Source of the DNA: Comamonas sp. GB3 AK4-5
GTDB lineage: Bacteria > Pseudomonadota > Gammaproteobacteria > Burkholderiales > Burkholderiaceae_C
Assembly: GCF_041320665.1 (NCBI RefSeq)
Contig: NZ_CP166730.1
Location: 4,836,001-4,900,000, forward strand
Length of the DNA: 64,000 nucleotides
Direction of reading: 5' to 3'
The notes under the pieces: generated by a model
What the model was told of the DNA's origin: nothing
Databases searched by the model: none
Seen by the model: only the letters and a program-made list of their open reading frames with translations
Program-made: the position numbers and the translations under genes
Shown: in pieces, positions 1 to 9,468 of the stretch
Numbering within the stretch: position 1 is the stretch's first letter
Layout of the letters: the number at the start of each line of letters is the position of its first letter

Positions 1-148
1 GTGGCGCATAGCGCAGGCCGCGCTTGAGCCATTCCGGCATGGGCAGTTCTTTGTCGGGAATCATGAAAAAGGCGCGCGTGAGCAGCGTGATCGCCGCCAG
101 CCCCAGGCCGGCCACATAACCCCAGATCCAATGTTCTCCGCCACTCAT
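1..148 (-). CDS. azlD: AzlD-like branched-chain amino acid exporter small subunit (partial)
   Basis: Only the first 49 codons are inside the window; the rest lies beyond base 1. The visible protein starts [20 protein letters not shown] and continues into LLTRAFFMIP and a terminal LKRGLRYAP, the pattern of the AzlD N-terminal membrane helix followed by the conserved RYAP segment. AzlD is the small partner of AzlC in a branched-chain amino acid exporter of the inner membrane. Its start overlaps the azlC stop in an ATGA junction, so the two are translationally coupled. Family assignment is good; substrate is inferred from the family. Confidence 0.8.
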   Translation of the reverse strand, partial: MSGGEHWIWGYVAGLGLAAITLLTRAFFMIPDKELPMPEWLKRGLRYAP

Positions 149-1008
149 GCGCACTCCTTTTGCGCAGCCGCACGGGCGGCTTCGCTGCCATGGGGCGGGG
201 TCTCATCCAGCGGCAGCACCGGGTGGTGCTCGCCCTTGGCCGGATCGGGGGCACGCACGGCCGGCAGCGGGCGCAGGCGGGCGGCGCGGCGCTCGGCCTG
301 CTCCATCAGCAGGCCCACGGCCACGGCAGCGGCAATCGCCGTCAGGATGTTGAGCTTGAGCGGCAATGCAAACGCGGCCACGGCGGCCAGTGAGGCCACG
401 GCACAGGCCACCCAGGTGGCGCGATCGTTGAGCATGGAATACAGCACGCCCAGCAGCGCCAGCACGCCGGCAAAGCCCAGGCCCCAGGACAGGGGAATCT
501 CGTTGGCCAGGTAGACGCCGGCCAGCGAAGGGATTTGCCAGCCCAGCCAGTTGGAGATCGCCGCACCCCAGAAGTAGGGCACCTGCTCGGGCTGCTTGGC
601 CGTTGTGGGGTAGCGCTTGCTGAAGGCCACAAAGATCACATCGCCGCTGAAGTAGCCGATCGCCAGGCGATGGCGCAGGCGCAGATGCGAGAAGAAGTTG
701 CGCCACATGGTGCTCAAAATCACAAAGCGCAGGTTCACGCAGAACGCGGTGAACCACAGCACCCACAGCGGTGCACCCACGGCCAGCAGCGGCAGCACGG
801 CCAGTTGGGCACTGCCGGCGTAGACGGTGAGCGTCATGAACACGGCCAGCGGCAGCGGCATGCCGCTTTTGACCATGGCCACACCCGTCACCAAACCCCA
901 GGCAGAGATGCCGGGCATGGTGCCCAGCACGTCGCGTACGCCCAGTCGGAAAGCAGGCTGGCGTGCGATACCCGTGGCACGCTGCCACAGGACGGTGGCT
1001 TGGTTCAT
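145..1008 (-). CDS. azlC: AzlC family branched-chain amino acid permease
   Basis: A 287-residue polytopic membrane protein of the AzlC family, the large subunit of a branched-chain amino acid exporter. After about 20 residues comes the family's first conserved segment, [20 protein letters not shown], then [13 protein letters not shown] and [12 protein letters not shown] polar tail of about 50 residues follows the last helix and is rich in Ala, Arg and Pro. It overlaps fmt upstream by 4 nt (ATGA) and azlD downstream by 4 nt, so it is the fourth gene of a tightly packed minus-strand operon. Why an exporter is co-transcribed with translation-initiation genes is not obvious. Family call is firm; the transported amino acid is inference. 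Confidence 0.88.
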   Translation of the reverse strand: MNQATVLWQRATGIARQPAFRLGVRDVLGTMPGISAWGLVTGVAMVKSGMPLPLAVFMTLTVYAGSAQLAVLPLLAVGAPLWVLWFTAFCVNLRFVILSTMWRNFFSHLRLRHRLAIGYFSGDVIFVAFSKRYPTTAKQPEQVPYFWGAAISNWLGWQIPSLAGVYLANEIPLSWGLGFAGVLALLGVLYSMLNDRATWVACAVASLAAVAAFALPLKLNILTAIAAAVAVGLLMEQAERRAARLRPLPAVRAPDPAKGEHHPVLPLDETPPHGSEAARAAAQKECA

Positions 1009-1985
1009 GGCTGCTCCGGCAGCTGGAGCATGGTGCCCACGGGAATCTCAAAGCCGCGCAGAAAGTCGCCGGCCGCCAGTTTTTTGCCGCCGGCGCGCTG
1101 CAGCTGTGTCAGGCGCAGCGCGCCTTGGCCGCAGGCCACCAGCACGCCGTCGGCATCCGCTGCCAGCACCTGGCCGGGACGGGCGTCGCCGCCCGGTGCT
1201 TCGGGCAAGGCCTCGGGGGTGGCCGTCCAGAGCTTGATGGTCTCGTCACCCAGCTGCGTGCTGCCGCCGGGGAAGGGGTTGAAGGCGCGCAGGCGCCGGT
1301 CCAGCACTTCTGCATCCAGGCGCCAGTCCATGGCGCTTTCGGCCTTTTCGATCTTGTGGGCGTAGTTCACACCCTCTAGAGGCTGGGGCGTGCGCGGCAG
1401 GCCGCCGCAGGCCGCCATCTCCAGTGCTTCCACAATCAGGCGACCGCCCAGCGTCGCCAGCTTGTCGTGCAGGCTGGCCGTGGTGTCGCGGGCTTCGATG
1501 GGCAGACGCTCCAGCAGGCACATATCGCCGGTGTCCAGGCCTATGTCCATCTGCATGATGGTCACGCCGGTTTCGACATCACCGGCCTCGATGGCGCGGT
1601 GTATGGGCGCCGCACCGCGCCAGCGCGGCAGGATGGAGGCGTGGATGTTGAGACATCCTTTGGGCGGCAGATCGAGCACCCACTGCGGCAGGATCAGGCC
1701 GTAGGCGGCCACCACCATCACGTCGGCACCGGCATCCAGCAGGGCCTGGCGGGCCAGGGCTGCGTCTTCGGGGTATTTACCATCCAGACGCAGGCTGCGC
1801 GGCTGGGCCACGCGGATACCGTGCTCCAGCGCGCACTGCTTGACGGGCGATGCCTGCAGCTTCATGCCACGACCAGCGGGGCGGTCGGGCTGGGTCAGCA
1901 CCAGGGGAACTTCAAAACCGGCCTGTAAAAGCCGTTCCAGGGCCACGCGCGCAAAATCGGGCGTGCCGGCAAAAATCACTTTCAT
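1005..1985 (-). CDS. fmt: methionyl-tRNA formyltransferase
   Basis: 326 residues, normal length. It transfers a formyl group from 10-formyltetrahydrofolate to the amino group of initiator Met-tRNA. Visible hallmarks: N-terminal [20 protein letters not shown], the catalytic-site region [20 protein letters not shown], and [17 protein letters not shown] with the folate-site Asp. The C-terminal OB-fold domain spans roughly residues 205-320. It follows a BamE-like lipoprotein gene after 82 nt and overlaps azlC by 4 nt. The neighbouring deformylase gene def makes this the usual def/fmt pair, here interrupted by the lipoprotein gene. Confidence 0.97.
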   Translation of the reverse strand: MKVIFAGTPDFARVALERLLQAGFEVPLVLTQPDRPAGRGMKLQASPVKQCALEHGIRVAQPRSLRLDGKYPEDAALARQALLDAGADVMVVAAYGLILPQWVLDLPPKGCLNIHASILPRWRGAAPIHRAIEAGDVETGVTIMQMDIGLDTGDMCLLERLPIEARDTTASLHDKLATLGGRLIVEALEMAACGGLPRTPQPLEGVNYAHKIEKAESAMDWRLDAEVLDRRLRAFNPFPGGSTQLGDETIKLWTATPEALPEAPGGDARPGQVLAADADGVLVACGQGALRLTQLQRAGGKKLAAGDFLRGFEIPVGTMLQLPEQP

Positions 1986-2067
1986 GCACTCTCAGACGCA
2001 AAGGAGCCCGGCATAGGGCCGGCAGGCCCTGGGCCAAACTCAGGCGGCGGGGGAATGGCAGGCCGCC

Positions 2068-2577
2068 TCAGTGGCGGTCGTCATCACGGTGTCGTTCATC
2101 GGTGAACATGACGCGCTGCACGACGTACTGCGGGTCGAGGAAAACATGGGCCTGCCTATCGCTTCCGTTCTCGTAGATGCGGTAGGTCCAGATATCGCCC
2201 TTGAAGCTGGCGACATGTTCCACCATCGCAGGCTTGCCAAAGACCTGGTAGACGCTGTCGCGGGTGTCCACGCCGGGGCGCAGCCGATTGAACTCGGAAG
2301 CCTCCAGCACCTGGCGCACGCTCAGCAGATGCTTGGCGCTATCAAAATCAAAGTGGTAGACCTGCTGGCCCATGGGCTGGCGGCTGTAGACCCAGCGTTC
2401 GCCACCCTCGGGCAGGGGGCTACGCACCTGGGGGCTGCCCATGTCTTTCTGGATCTGGCTGGCCGGCGTGCCAGGCTTTTGCCATTCGGGGACGGCGCAG
2501 CCGACCAGGGCTGCAGCGCAGGCGAGGGCGCAGGCCCAGCGTACGGTATGAAGGTGCAGAGATAGGGACGGCGTCAT
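2068..2577 (-). CDS. BamE-like outer membrane lipoprotein
   Basis: 169 residues with an N-terminal signal peptide ending in the lipobox LVGC, so probably a lipoprotein. The mature part contains two short BamE/SmpA-like modules: one around [15 protein letters not shown] and one around [17 protein letters not shown], each followed by an aromatic-rich strand such as [12 protein letters not shown]. BamE proteins assist beta-barrel assembly; this one lies outside a bam cluster and its partner is unknown. Its start overlaps the def stop (ATGA) and it precedes fmt, so it is co-expressed with them. The C-terminus is very charged (ERHRDDDRH). Fold assignment is fair; function is inferred. Confidence 0.7.
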   Translation of the reverse strand: MTPSLSLHLHTVRWACALACAAALVGCAVPEWQKPGTPASQIQKDMGSPQVRSPLPEGGERWVYSRQPMGQQVYHFDFDSAKHLLSVRQVLEASEFNRLRPGVDTRDSVYQVFGKPAMVEHVASFKGDIWTYRIYENGSDRQAHVFLDPQYVVQRVMFTDERHRDDDRH

Positions 2578-3086
2578 ATGCGTTCTGCCTCGCGCTGCAG
2601 CTTGACCATCTTGGTCTTGATGCGGTTGCGCTTCAATGGAGAAAGATATTCGACGAAGACCTTGCCCATCAGGTGGTCCATCTCATGCTGAATGCAGATG
2701 GCCAGCAGGCCGTCGGCTTCGATCACACGGCTTTGGCCATGCTCGTCCAACGCCTGCACCTTCACAGCGATGGAGCGCTCCACTCCATCGTAAATACCGG
2801 GGACGGACAGACAGCCTTCCTCGCCCAGTTGTTTCTCCTCGCTGGCCCACAAAATTTCGGGATTGATCAGTACCAGGGGCTGGTCCCTGTCCTGCGAGAC
2901 GTCAATAACAAGCAGGCGCTGGTGAAAATCCACCTGCGTGGCGGCCAGGCCTATGCCATTGGCGTCATACATGGTCTCGAACATGTCCGCTATCTGCAGG
3001 CGAATGCGGTCGTCCACCTGGGCAACAGGTTGGGCCACTTTGTGCAGGCGCGAGTCGGGGTAGCAGAGAATATTGAGAATGGACAT
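2574..3086 (-). CDS. def: peptide deformylase
   Basis: 170 residues, the expected length. Removes the N-formyl group from nascent proteins using Fe2+ or Zn2+. The three family motifs are present: [18 protein letters not shown] (metal-ligand Cys) and [12 protein letters not shown] (two metal-ligand His and the catalytic Glu). First gene of the minus-strand operon def / lipoprotein / fmt / azlC / azlD, and divergent from the LysM gene; the 163-nt gap to that gene's start should contain both promoters. Confidence 0.97.
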   Translation of the reverse strand: MSILNILCYPDSRLHKVAQPVAQVDDRIRLQIADMFETMYDANGIGLAATQVDFHQRLLVIDVSQDRDQPLVLINPEILWASEEKQLGEEGCLSVPGIYDGVERSIAVKVQALDEHGQSRVIEADGLLAICIQHEMDHLMGKVFVEYLSPLKRNRIKTKMVKLQREAERI

Positions 3087-3249
3087 GGTTAGACGCGAGG
3101 ATTGACCTTTTTATTGTCCTCTTTTTCCCCGCTGCCAGCTGCACGGTGCCCGATACATCTTGTTTCCGCATGGGCATGCCACCAGAATGACTTCTCGCCC
3201 TGCTGCTGACTGCCACCAGGGTGCTGCACCATCTCCGAGGAGGACTTGC

Positions 3250-4428
3250 ATGCTCACCGCCGCCGCCGCCGCCGCACGCGCCTGGATGCTGGCAGGTCCG
3301 CTGCTCGTCAGCCTCGCGACCACGGCCGGCGCAGAGGTCGGGGCTGCCGGCCTGCCCGCCTCGCCCCCACGCAGCCTTCCCGAGTCCGCACTTGCAACCC
3401 AGGCCCCCACGCACTACACCGTCCAGCCCGGTGACACGCTGTGGCGCATCGCGGGCCTGTTTCTGCAGCAGCCCTGGCGCTGGCCCGCGCTGTGGGGCAT
3501 GAACCCCGAGCGCATCCACAACCCGCAGCTGATCTACCCCGGCCAGCAGTTGGTGCTGGAGCGGCACAACGGATATGCCCGCCTGCACATCGCGCCCCCC
3601 GGCAGCGGCGAAGGCGAGACCCTGCACCTGTCCCCTCGCAGCCGTGCAGACCCTCCGCCCCAGCAGGCCCTGGCCACGCTGCCGCCCCATCTGATCGCGC
3701 CCTTTCTGGCCGAGCCTCTGGTGGTTTCCCCGGAACAGCTACAGGCCGCCCCCCGCCTGGTGGCCACCACGGACGAGCGTGTGCTCATGGCACAGGGCGA
3801 CCGCGTCTACGCCCGTGGCGATGCCCACAGCCCCCTGCGCACGGCCGATGCGCCCCTGCAGTTCCGCATCTTTCGCGATGCTCTTGCGCTCCAGGACCCG
3901 GTCAGCAGCGAGCTGCTGGGCTATGAGGCCCATTACCTGGGCACGGCCGCCCTGGTACGCAGCGAGCAGCCCAACCCCGAGGCCGCGCAAAGCCGCACCG
4001 CACCCTATCTACCCGCCACGCTGGAGCTGCTGCGCAGCAAGGAAGAAATCCGCGCCGGCGACCGGCTGCTACCTGAACCCGCGCGCAGCTTTCGCAGCTA
4101 TACCCCGCATGCGCCCGACTTCGCGCTGGAGGCGCGGGTGCTCAAGCTCTACACCAGCACCGCCCTGCGCTACGGCGCTCCCCAGCAGGTGGTGGCCATC
4201 AACAAAGGCCTGCGCGACGGACTGGAAATGGGCCATGTGCTGGCCGTGGTGGCCCAAGGCCAACGCCTGCGCGACCAGACCAGCGCCACGCAAGACTGGA
4301 TCCAGCTGCCGGACGAGGACAACGGCGCCGCCCTGGTGTTCCTGGCCTTCGAGCGCGTAGCCTATGTGCTGCTGATGGAGGGGCGCTACGGCGTGCAAGT
4401 GGGCGACAAGATGGTCACACCGCAATGA
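3250..4428 (+). CDS. LysM-domain peptidoglycan-binding protein
   Basis: About 392 residues from the ATG at 3250, chosen because a strong GAGGAGG lies 6 nt before it and the protein then begins with a clean signal peptide (MLTAAAAAARAWMLAGPLLV). One LysM domain follows at roughly residues 55-110 (HYTVQPGDTLWRIAGLFL, ending YPGQQLVL). The remaining 280 residues are family-specific and without a recognised enzymatic motif. Exported, probably bound to peptidoglycan or glycan chains. It overlaps dprA by 4 nt (ATGA), a LysM-dprA arrangement I recall in related betaproteobacteria. Function beyond wall binding is unknown. Confidence 0.85.
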   Translation: MLTAAAAAARAWMLAGPLLVSLATTAGAEVGAAGLPASPPRSLPESALATQAPTHYTVQPGDTLWRIAGLFLQQPWRWPALWGMNPERIHNPQLIYPGQQLVLERHNGYARLHIAPPGSGEGETLHLSPRSRADPPPQQALATLPPHLIAPFLAEPLVVSPEQLQAAPRLVATTDERVLMAQGDRVYARGDAHSPLRTADAPLQFRIFRDALALQDPVSSELLGYEAHYLGTAALVRSEQPNPEAAQSRTAPYLPATLELLRSKEEIRAGDRLLPEPARSFRSYTPHAPDFALEARVLKLYTSTALRYGAPQQVVAINKGLRDGLEMGHVLAVVAQGQRLRDQTSATQDWIQLPDEDNGAALVFLAFERVAYVLLMEGRYGVQVGDKMVTPQ

Positions 4429-5627
4429 ACACCACGCCCACCAACCTGCAACTGCCCCCTGCCGAGCTGGCCGCCTGGCTGCGCCTGGCCCTGACGCCGG
4501 GCGTTGGCAACACCGCAGCCCGTCGCCTGCTGGCCCGCTTTGGCACGCCCCAGGCCGTGCTGGCGCAAACCTGCAGCGCGCTGCAAGCCTGCGTCAGCCC
4601 CGCACAGGCCACCGCCCTCGCCAGCCTCCCGCCCGACTGGGACAACGCCCTGGCCCGCGCTCAGGACTGGTTGCAGACCCGCGAGCATGGCCGCGCCCAT
4701 GCCCTGATCACCCTGGGTGACCCGCGCTATCCACCCGCACTGCTGCAGACCGAAGACCCGCCGCTGATGCTTTACGTCGCCGGCCCCAGCCACTGGCTGG
4801 ACCAACCCGCGCCCCTGGTGGACCACCGCCGCGCACTGGCCATCGTCGGCTCGCGCAACCCCACGCCGCAGGGCGATGCCAATGCCCGCCAATTCGGCCT
4901 GGCGCTGGCATCCCAGGGCTGGTGTGTGATCTCCGGCCTGGCCCTGGGGGTGGACGCAGCCGCCCACCAGGGCGCGCTGCAGGCGGCCCGCGCCGACAGC
5001 CCCTGCACCGTGGCCGTGCTGGGCACCGGGCTGGATGTGATCTACCCCCGCCGCCATGCCGCGCTGGCCCAGCAGGTGATGACCCACGGCCTGCTGCTCA
5101 GCGAATACCCGCTGGGCACGCCCCCGTTGGCCCCCAACTTTCCCAAACGCAACCGGCTGATTGCCGGGCTGTCCGCCGGCACCCTGGTGGTGGAGGCGGC
5201 CCTGGCCTCGGGCTCGCTGATCACGGCCCGGCTCGCGGCCGAGCAGGGACGAGAAGTGTTTGCCATTCCCGGCTCCATCCACGCCCCCCAGTCCAAAGGC
5301 TGCCACGCCCTGCTGCGCCAGGGCGCCAAGCTGGTGGAGACGGTACAGGACATGCTGGAGGAGCTGCTCCCCTGGCCCGACGTTGCAGCACCCACGGCCG
5401 CCGCAGCGGCAACCGCGACAGCAGCAAGCACACCGGCACCAGCGTCGGCACACAAAGAACACCCCGTGCTGGCCGCGCTGGGCTTTGACCCCATGGGCCT
5501 GGACCAGTTGCAAGCCCTCACCGGCTGGGACACCGCCGCCCTGCAGGCCTGGCTGCTGGAGCAGGAGCTGGATGGTCTGGTAGCACGCCTGCCCGGCGGG
5601 CTATTCCAGCGCATGGTGCGCGGCTGA
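4425..5627 (+). CDS. dprA: DNA-processing protein DprA
   Basis: 400 residues. DprA binds incoming single-stranded DNA during natural transformation and loads RecA. The extended Rossmann domain is clear: AIVGSRNPTPQGDANARQFG, VISGLALGVDAAAHQGAL, AVLGTGLDVIYP, PNFPKRNRLIAGLS and VVEAALASGSLITARLA. An Ala/Thr-rich linker (around residues 320-345) joins it to a small C-terminal winged-helix-like domain (HPVLAALGFDPMGLDQL). The start codon overlaps the stop of the LysM gene, suggesting co-translation. Intact, so the organism may be transformable, but that is not shown here. Confidence 0.95.
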   Translation: MNTTPTNLQLPPAELAAWLRLALTPGVGNTAARRLLARFGTPQAVLAQTCSALQACVSPAQATALASLPPDWDNALARAQDWLQTREHGRAHALITLGDPRYPPALLQTEDPPLMLYVAGPSHWLDQPAPLVDHRRALAIVGSRNPTPQGDANARQFGLALASQGWCVISGLALGVDAAAHQGALQAARADSPCTVAVLGTGLDVIYPRRHAALAQQVMTHGLLLSEYPLGTPPLAPNFPKRNRLIAGLSAGTLVVEAALASGSLITARLAAEQGREVFAIPGSIHAPQSKGCHALLRQGAKLVETVQDMLEELLPWPDVAAPTAAAAATATAASTPAPASAHKEHPVLAALGFDPMGLDQLQALTGWDTAALQAWLLEQELDGLVARLPGGLFQRMVRG

Positions 5628-5788
5628 AGACTTCTCGAACCAAACGCCCGCTCACGCAACACCAGCGCGCCCAACACGCTCTTGAATAAATAGCGATATT
5701 GGCTGGGATTTCAGCAGGAGTGGGGCTGTGCAGCCCAGTGGGCGAGCACATCTCCTCCACAAGGCTTTCACTCTGATGCTCCAAAAAC

Positions 5789-5814
5789 AAAAAAGCAGCC
5801 GAAGCTGCTTTTTT
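5789..5814. terminator. bidirectional intrinsic terminator after dprA
   Basis: A perfect 11-bp stem AAAAAAGCAGC / GCTGCTTTTTT around a CGAA tetraloop. The A-tract on one side and T-tract on the other make it usable from both strands, matching the convergent dprA and secF genes. Confidence 0.85.
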
Positions 5815-5838
5815 GCAATCTGTCAGAGGCGCACAGCC

Positions 5839-5967
5839 TGAAGAACTGGCGCGGCCCAAAGTCAGGGACAGCGAGCAAGGGCCGCCCCGCAGCGAGGCTG
5901 TCGTCCCCCTGCCCGCATCGCCGTGCGATGCGAGAGCGGGGGGAAGGCGCGCAGCGCCTCAGGGGGG
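5839..5967 (-). repeat. gene-end repeat copy A (after secF)
   Basis: Minus-strand copy beginning CCCCCCTGAGGCGCTGCGCG five nt after the secF stop. It shows the family layout: CCCCTGAG, a small GC hairpin, a CCCCC/GGGGG pair, then GGGGCGGCCCTTGC and GCCGCGCCAGTT near the end. Similar copies occur after five other genes in this window (16881, 18901, 19448 reverse, 41130, 48999). Confidence 0.8.
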
Positions 5968-5971
5968 TGTC

Positions 5972-6925
5972 TCAAACTACCGCGCCCGAATTAGGGTCGC
6001 CGGCATCGCCTTCGCGCTTGACTGGCACCTTCACCAGGTCTTCACGCTTCACGCCCAGCCACATGGCAATGGCTGCGGCCACAAACACCGAGGAATAGAT
6101 GCCGAACAAGATGCCAATGGTCAGCGCCAGCGCAAAGTAATGCAGGCTGGGGCCGCCAAAGAAGAACATGGACAGCACCATGGCTTCGGTCGAAGCGTGG
6201 GTGATGATGGTGCGGCTCATGGTCGAGGTGATGGCGTGGTCGATCACCTCGGACGTGGACAGCTTGCGGAACTTGCGGAAGGCCTCGCGGATCCGGTCAA
6301 AAATCACCACGGATTCGTTGACCGAGTAACCCAGCACGGCCAGCACGCCGGCCAGCACGGACAGCGAGAACTCCCACTGGAAGAAGGCGAAAAAGCCCAG
6401 GATGATGATCACGTCGTGCAGATTGGCGATCACCGCGGCCACACCGAACTTCCACTCGAAGCGGAAGGCCAGGTAGATCACAATGCCCAGCACCACCATG
6501 CCCAGGGCCATCAGGCCGCCATGCACCAGCTCCTCACCCACCTGCGGGCCGACGAATTCGGTGCGGCGCAGCGTGACTTCGGGGTCTTCGGCCTTCAGCG
6601 CCGTCAGCACCTGCTCGCTTTGCTGGGCCGAGGTCACGCCTTTTTGCACCGGCAGGCGAATCATCACGTCGCGCGAGGTGCCGAAGTTCTGCACCGTCAC
6701 GTCCTGGTAGCCCAGGCTGGACACCTTGTCGCGCACCTTGCCGATGTCAGCCGTCTGCTGGTAGGCCACTTCCATGACCGTGCCACCGGTGAACTCCACC
6801 GACAGGTGCAGGCCGCGCGAGAACAGAAAGAACACCGCCAGGGCAAAGGTAATGAAGGACACCGCGTTGAGGATCAACGCGTACTTCATAAAGGGGATGT
6901 CTTTTTTGATGCGGAAGAATTCCAT
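5972..6925 (-). CDS. secF: protein translocase subunit SecF
   Basis: 317 residues, six transmembrane helices. SecF with SecD uses the proton motive force to help pull exported proteins through SecYEG. Hallmarks: MEFFRIKKDIPFMKYALILN start, the periplasmic entry SVEFTGGTVMEV, and the second half with GYSVNESVVIFDRIRE and TSTMSRTIITH. Begins 11 nt after the secD stop, so co-translated. A gene-end repeat follows the stop codon. Confidence 0.97.
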   Translation of the reverse strand: MEFFRIKKDIPFMKYALILNAVSFITFALAVFFLFSRGLHLSVEFTGGTVMEVAYQQTADIGKVRDKVSSLGYQDVTVQNFGTSRDVMIRLPVQKGVTSAQQSEQVLTALKAEDPEVTLRRTEFVGPQVGEELVHGGLMALGMVVLGIVIYLAFRFEWKFGVAAVIANLHDVIIILGFFAFFQWEFSLSVLAGVLAVLGYSVNESVVIFDRIREAFRKFRKLSTSEVIDHAITSTMSRTIITHASTEAMVLSMFFFGGPSLHYFALALTIGILFGIYSSVFVAAAIAMWLGVKREDLVKVPVKREGDAGDPNSGAVV

Positions 6926-6936
6926 AGTCCGCCTCC

Positions 6937-8838
6937 TTAATTGCTGTTGCCGCGAGCGGCCACGGAACGGTGCTCATCGCCTTCCGGCTTCCACACCTGG
7001 CCGATGGACACGCTCTTGAGCTTCTTGCGGCGGCCATACCAGAGGTTGACCAGGCCACGCGAGAAGAACACGGCCGAGAACATGCTGGTGACGATGCCGA
7101 TGCAGTGCACCACGGCAAAGCCGCGCACCACACCGGAACCAAAGGCCAGCAGGGCCAGACCAGCGATCAGCGTGGTCACGTTCGAGTCCAGGATGGTGTG
7201 CCAGGCGTTCTCGTAGCCGGCCTGGATGGCCGCCTGCGGCGAAGCGCCGGCGCGCAGCTCTTCACGGATGCGTTCGTTGATCAGCACGTTGGAGTCGATG
7301 GCCACGCCAATGGCCAAGGCCATGGCGGCAATGCCGGGCAGGGTCAGCGTGGCCTGCATCATGGACAGCACGGCCATCAGCAGCAGCACGTTGACCGACA
7401 GCGCGATGGTGGAGATCACGCCAAACACCATGTAGTACAGGCACATGAAGACGGCAATCGCCACCATGCCCCAGACCACGGAGTGAATGCCGCGGTTGAT
7501 GTTGTCGGCGCCCAGGCTGGGGCCGATGGTGTATTCCTCGATGATTTCCATGGGCGCGGCCAGCGAGCCGGCGCGCAGCAGCAGCGCGGTGTCGCTGGCT
7601 TCCATGGTGGTCATGCGACCGGAAATCTGCACGCGGCCACCCGCAATTTCGGTGCGGATCACTGGCGCCGTGACCACCTCGCCCTTGCCCTTTTCGAACA
7701 AGACGATGGCCATGCGCTTGCCCACGCTCTCGCGCGTCACGTCCTTGAAGACGCGGGCGCCCTTGGCGTCCAGCGTCAGGTTGACGGTGGGCTCCTGGGT
7801 CTGGCTGTCAAAGCCGGGCTGGGCGTCGGTCAGGTTCTCGCCAGTCAGCACCACCTGCTTTTTGACGATCAGCGACTGGCCGTTGCGGTCCGGGTATTTT
7901 TCGGCGCCGAAGGGCACGGGGCCGGAGCCCATTTCGGCGGCGCGCGCCTCGGTGGACTCGTCCACCATGCGCACTTCCAGCGTGGCCGTGCGGCCCAGAA
8001 TGTCCTTGGCCTTGGCCGTGTCCTGCACGCCGGGCAGCTGCACCACGATGCGGTCCAGGCCCTGCTGCTGAATCACCGGCTCGGCCACGCCCAGCTCGTT
8101 GATACGGTTGTGCAGCGTGGTCATGTTCTGCTTGAGCGCCTGTTCTTGCACCTTGCGCAGGGCTTCGGGCTTGATGGTGGCGCGCAGCACAAAGCCGTCG
8201 TTGCCATCGGCGGCGTCCGTGGCCTGCAGGTCGGGGAACTGGTCGGCAACCAGGTTGCGCGCAGCGGTGAGCGTGGCCTGGTCGCGTGCGCGCACCTCCA
8301 CGGTCTGGCCATCGCGGCTGATGCCGCCATGGCGGATGTTCTTGTCGCGCAGCATGGTGCGCAGGTCACCGGCCAGCGACTCGGCCTTCTTGGTCAGCGC
8401 GGCCTGCATGTCCACCTGGAGCATGAAGTGCACGCCACCGCGCAGGTCCAGGCCCAGGTACATGGGCTTGGCGCCCAGGGCGGTGAGCCAATCGGGCGAG
8501 CGCGACACCAGGTTCAGCGCCACGATATAGGCGGGGTCCGTGGGGTCGGTGATCAGGGCGCGCTGCAGCACGTCCTTGGCCTTGAGCTGCTCGTCCGGCG
8601 TCTCAAAGCGGGCCCGCACCGAAGTGCCTTCCAGGGCCAGGTGGTTGGTGGGCAGATTGGCCGCTTCCAGCGCGGATCTCGCACGCAGCAGCACAGACTC
8701 GTCCACCTTGACGGTGGACTTGCCCGAGGACACCTGCACGGCAGGCGCCTCACCAAAAAAGTTCGGCAGGGTGTAGACCACCCCCACCAGTAGCGCGATC
8801 ACGATGATCGCGTACTTCCAGACCGGGTATCGGTTCAT
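6937..8838 (-). CDS. secD: protein translocase subunit SecD
   Basis: 633 residues with an N-terminal helix, the long periplasmic P1 domain (starting near LGLDLRGGVHFMLQVDM) and a C-terminal bundle containing AIGVAIDSNVLINERIREEL, the conserved region facing SecF. Functions in late steps of Sec export at the inner membrane. Lies 78 nt after yajC and 11 nt before secF, the classical yajC-secD-secF order. Intact in length and motifs. Confidence 0.97.
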   Translation of the reverse strand: MNRYPVWKYAIIVIALLVGVVYTLPNFFGEAPAVQVSSGKSTVKVDESVLLRARSALEAANLPTNHLALEGTSVRARFETPDEQLKAKDVLQRALITDPTDPAYIVALNLVSRSPDWLTALGAKPMYLGLDLRGGVHFMLQVDMQAALTKKAESLAGDLRTMLRDKNIRHGGISRDGQTVEVRARDQATLTAARNLVADQFPDLQATDAADGNDGFVLRATIKPEALRKVQEQALKQNMTTLHNRINELGVAEPVIQQQGLDRIVVQLPGVQDTAKAKDILGRTATLEVRMVDESTEARAAEMGSGPVPFGAEKYPDRNGQSLIVKKQVVLTGENLTDAQPGFDSQTQEPTVNLTLDAKGARVFKDVTRESVGKRMAIVLFEKGKGEVVTAPVIRTEIAGGRVQISGRMTTMEASDTALLLRAGSLAAPMEIIEEYTIGPSLGADNINRGIHSVVWGMVAIAVFMCLYYMVFGVISTIALSVNVLLLMAVLSMMQATLTLPGIAAMALAIGVAIDSNVLINERIREELRAGASPQAAIQAGYENAWHTILDSNVTTLIAGLALLAFGSGVVRGFAVVHCIGIVTSMFSAVFFSRGLVNLWYGRRKKLKSVSIGQVWKPEGDEHRSVAARGNSN

Positions 8839-8916
8839 GATCGCGCTTTTCTCTCACACGGGGCGTGAGAGGGCTGGGCGCGCCAACGGCCGTCCGGCCC
8901 ACTCACAAAAGTGGGC

Positions 8917-9255
8917 TTACTTGGTAGTCACGGTGCCCTTGGGCAGCACCTGCAGCACGGCGCCGCGCTGCACTTGCACGACAACGCCAGCGGCCACTTC
9001 GATGAACAGGAATTGCTCGTTCAGGTCGCTGATCTTGCCCAGCAGGCCACCATTGGTGGCCACTTCGTCACCCTTGGCCAGCGCCTCCACCATGGCGCGC
9101 TGCTCTTTCTGGCGCTTCATCTGGGGGCGGATCATCACAAAATACAGCACCACAAACATCAGCACCAGCGGCAGCATGCCGGTGAGCGAGGACATCATGT
9201 CGCTGCCACCAGCGGCTGCGGGGGCGGTCTGTGCAAAAGCGGAAGAAATAAACAC
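8917..9255 (-). CDS. yajC: preprotein translocase subunit YajC
   Basis: 112 residues, one transmembrane helix (MLPLVLMFVVLYFVMIRPQM) after a short periplasmic stretch, then a small cytoplasmic domain with GDEVATNGGLLGKI. Accessory to the SecDF complex. First gene of the sec operon here. In many proteobacteria tgt lies directly upstream; here its place is taken by a group II intron whose 3' end is 67 nt before the yajC start codon, so leader transcripts would have to traverse or splice the intron, or start between the two. Confidence 0.95.
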   Translation of the reverse strand: MFISSAFAQTAPAAAGGSDMMSSLTGMLPLVLMFVVLYFVMIRPQMKRQKEQRAMVEALAKGDEVATNGGLLGKISDLNEQFLFIEVAAGVVVQVQRGAVLQVLPKGTVTTK

Positions 9256-9322
9256 GGAAGAGACTCCAGTTTGGAATGTTCTAGGTCAAAAAATGGCTGC
9301 CCACGGTCGCAAGCGGCGCAGG

Positions 9323-9362
9323 GTAGGGTAGGAACGATTCATTACTGAATCATTCCCCCCTA
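9323..9362 (-). other. group II intron domain VI and 3' splice site
   Basis: On the minus strand GGGGGGAATGATTCA pairs with TGAATCGTTCC-T-A-CCC across a GTAA loop. The only unpaired base in the 3' arm is an A seven positions before the intron end, the expected branch point. The intron then ends CTAC, fitting the AY rule. Confidence 0.8.
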
Positions 9363-9363
9363 A

Positions 9364-9397
9364 GAACCGGACTTGCGACTTTCATCGCATCCGGCTC
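9364..9397 (-). other. group II intron domain V
   Basis: A 34-nt hairpin on the minus strand: GAGCCGGATGCGATGAAAGT then CGCAAGTCCGGTTC. It has the near-invariant lower stem with the AGC-type catalytic triad, the two-nucleotide bulge and a GAAA tetraloop. It closely matches the domain V I know from bacterial chloroplast-like introns. Confidence 0.93.
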
Positions 9398-9468
9398 AAG
9401 CACAACCAGGCATTGACGATGGGCGAATCTCCCATTCTACCCAGCGTTGTCAATGCCCTTCAAAGCCC

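Larger units (their letters stand above)
5628..5971. other. intergenic region between convergent dprA and secF
   Basis: 344 nt with no gene. It holds a bidirectional terminator at 5789-5814 and one copy of the gene-end repeat (5839-5967, minus orientation, belonging to secF). The first 160 nt after dprA are without recognisable features. Confidence 0.7.
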
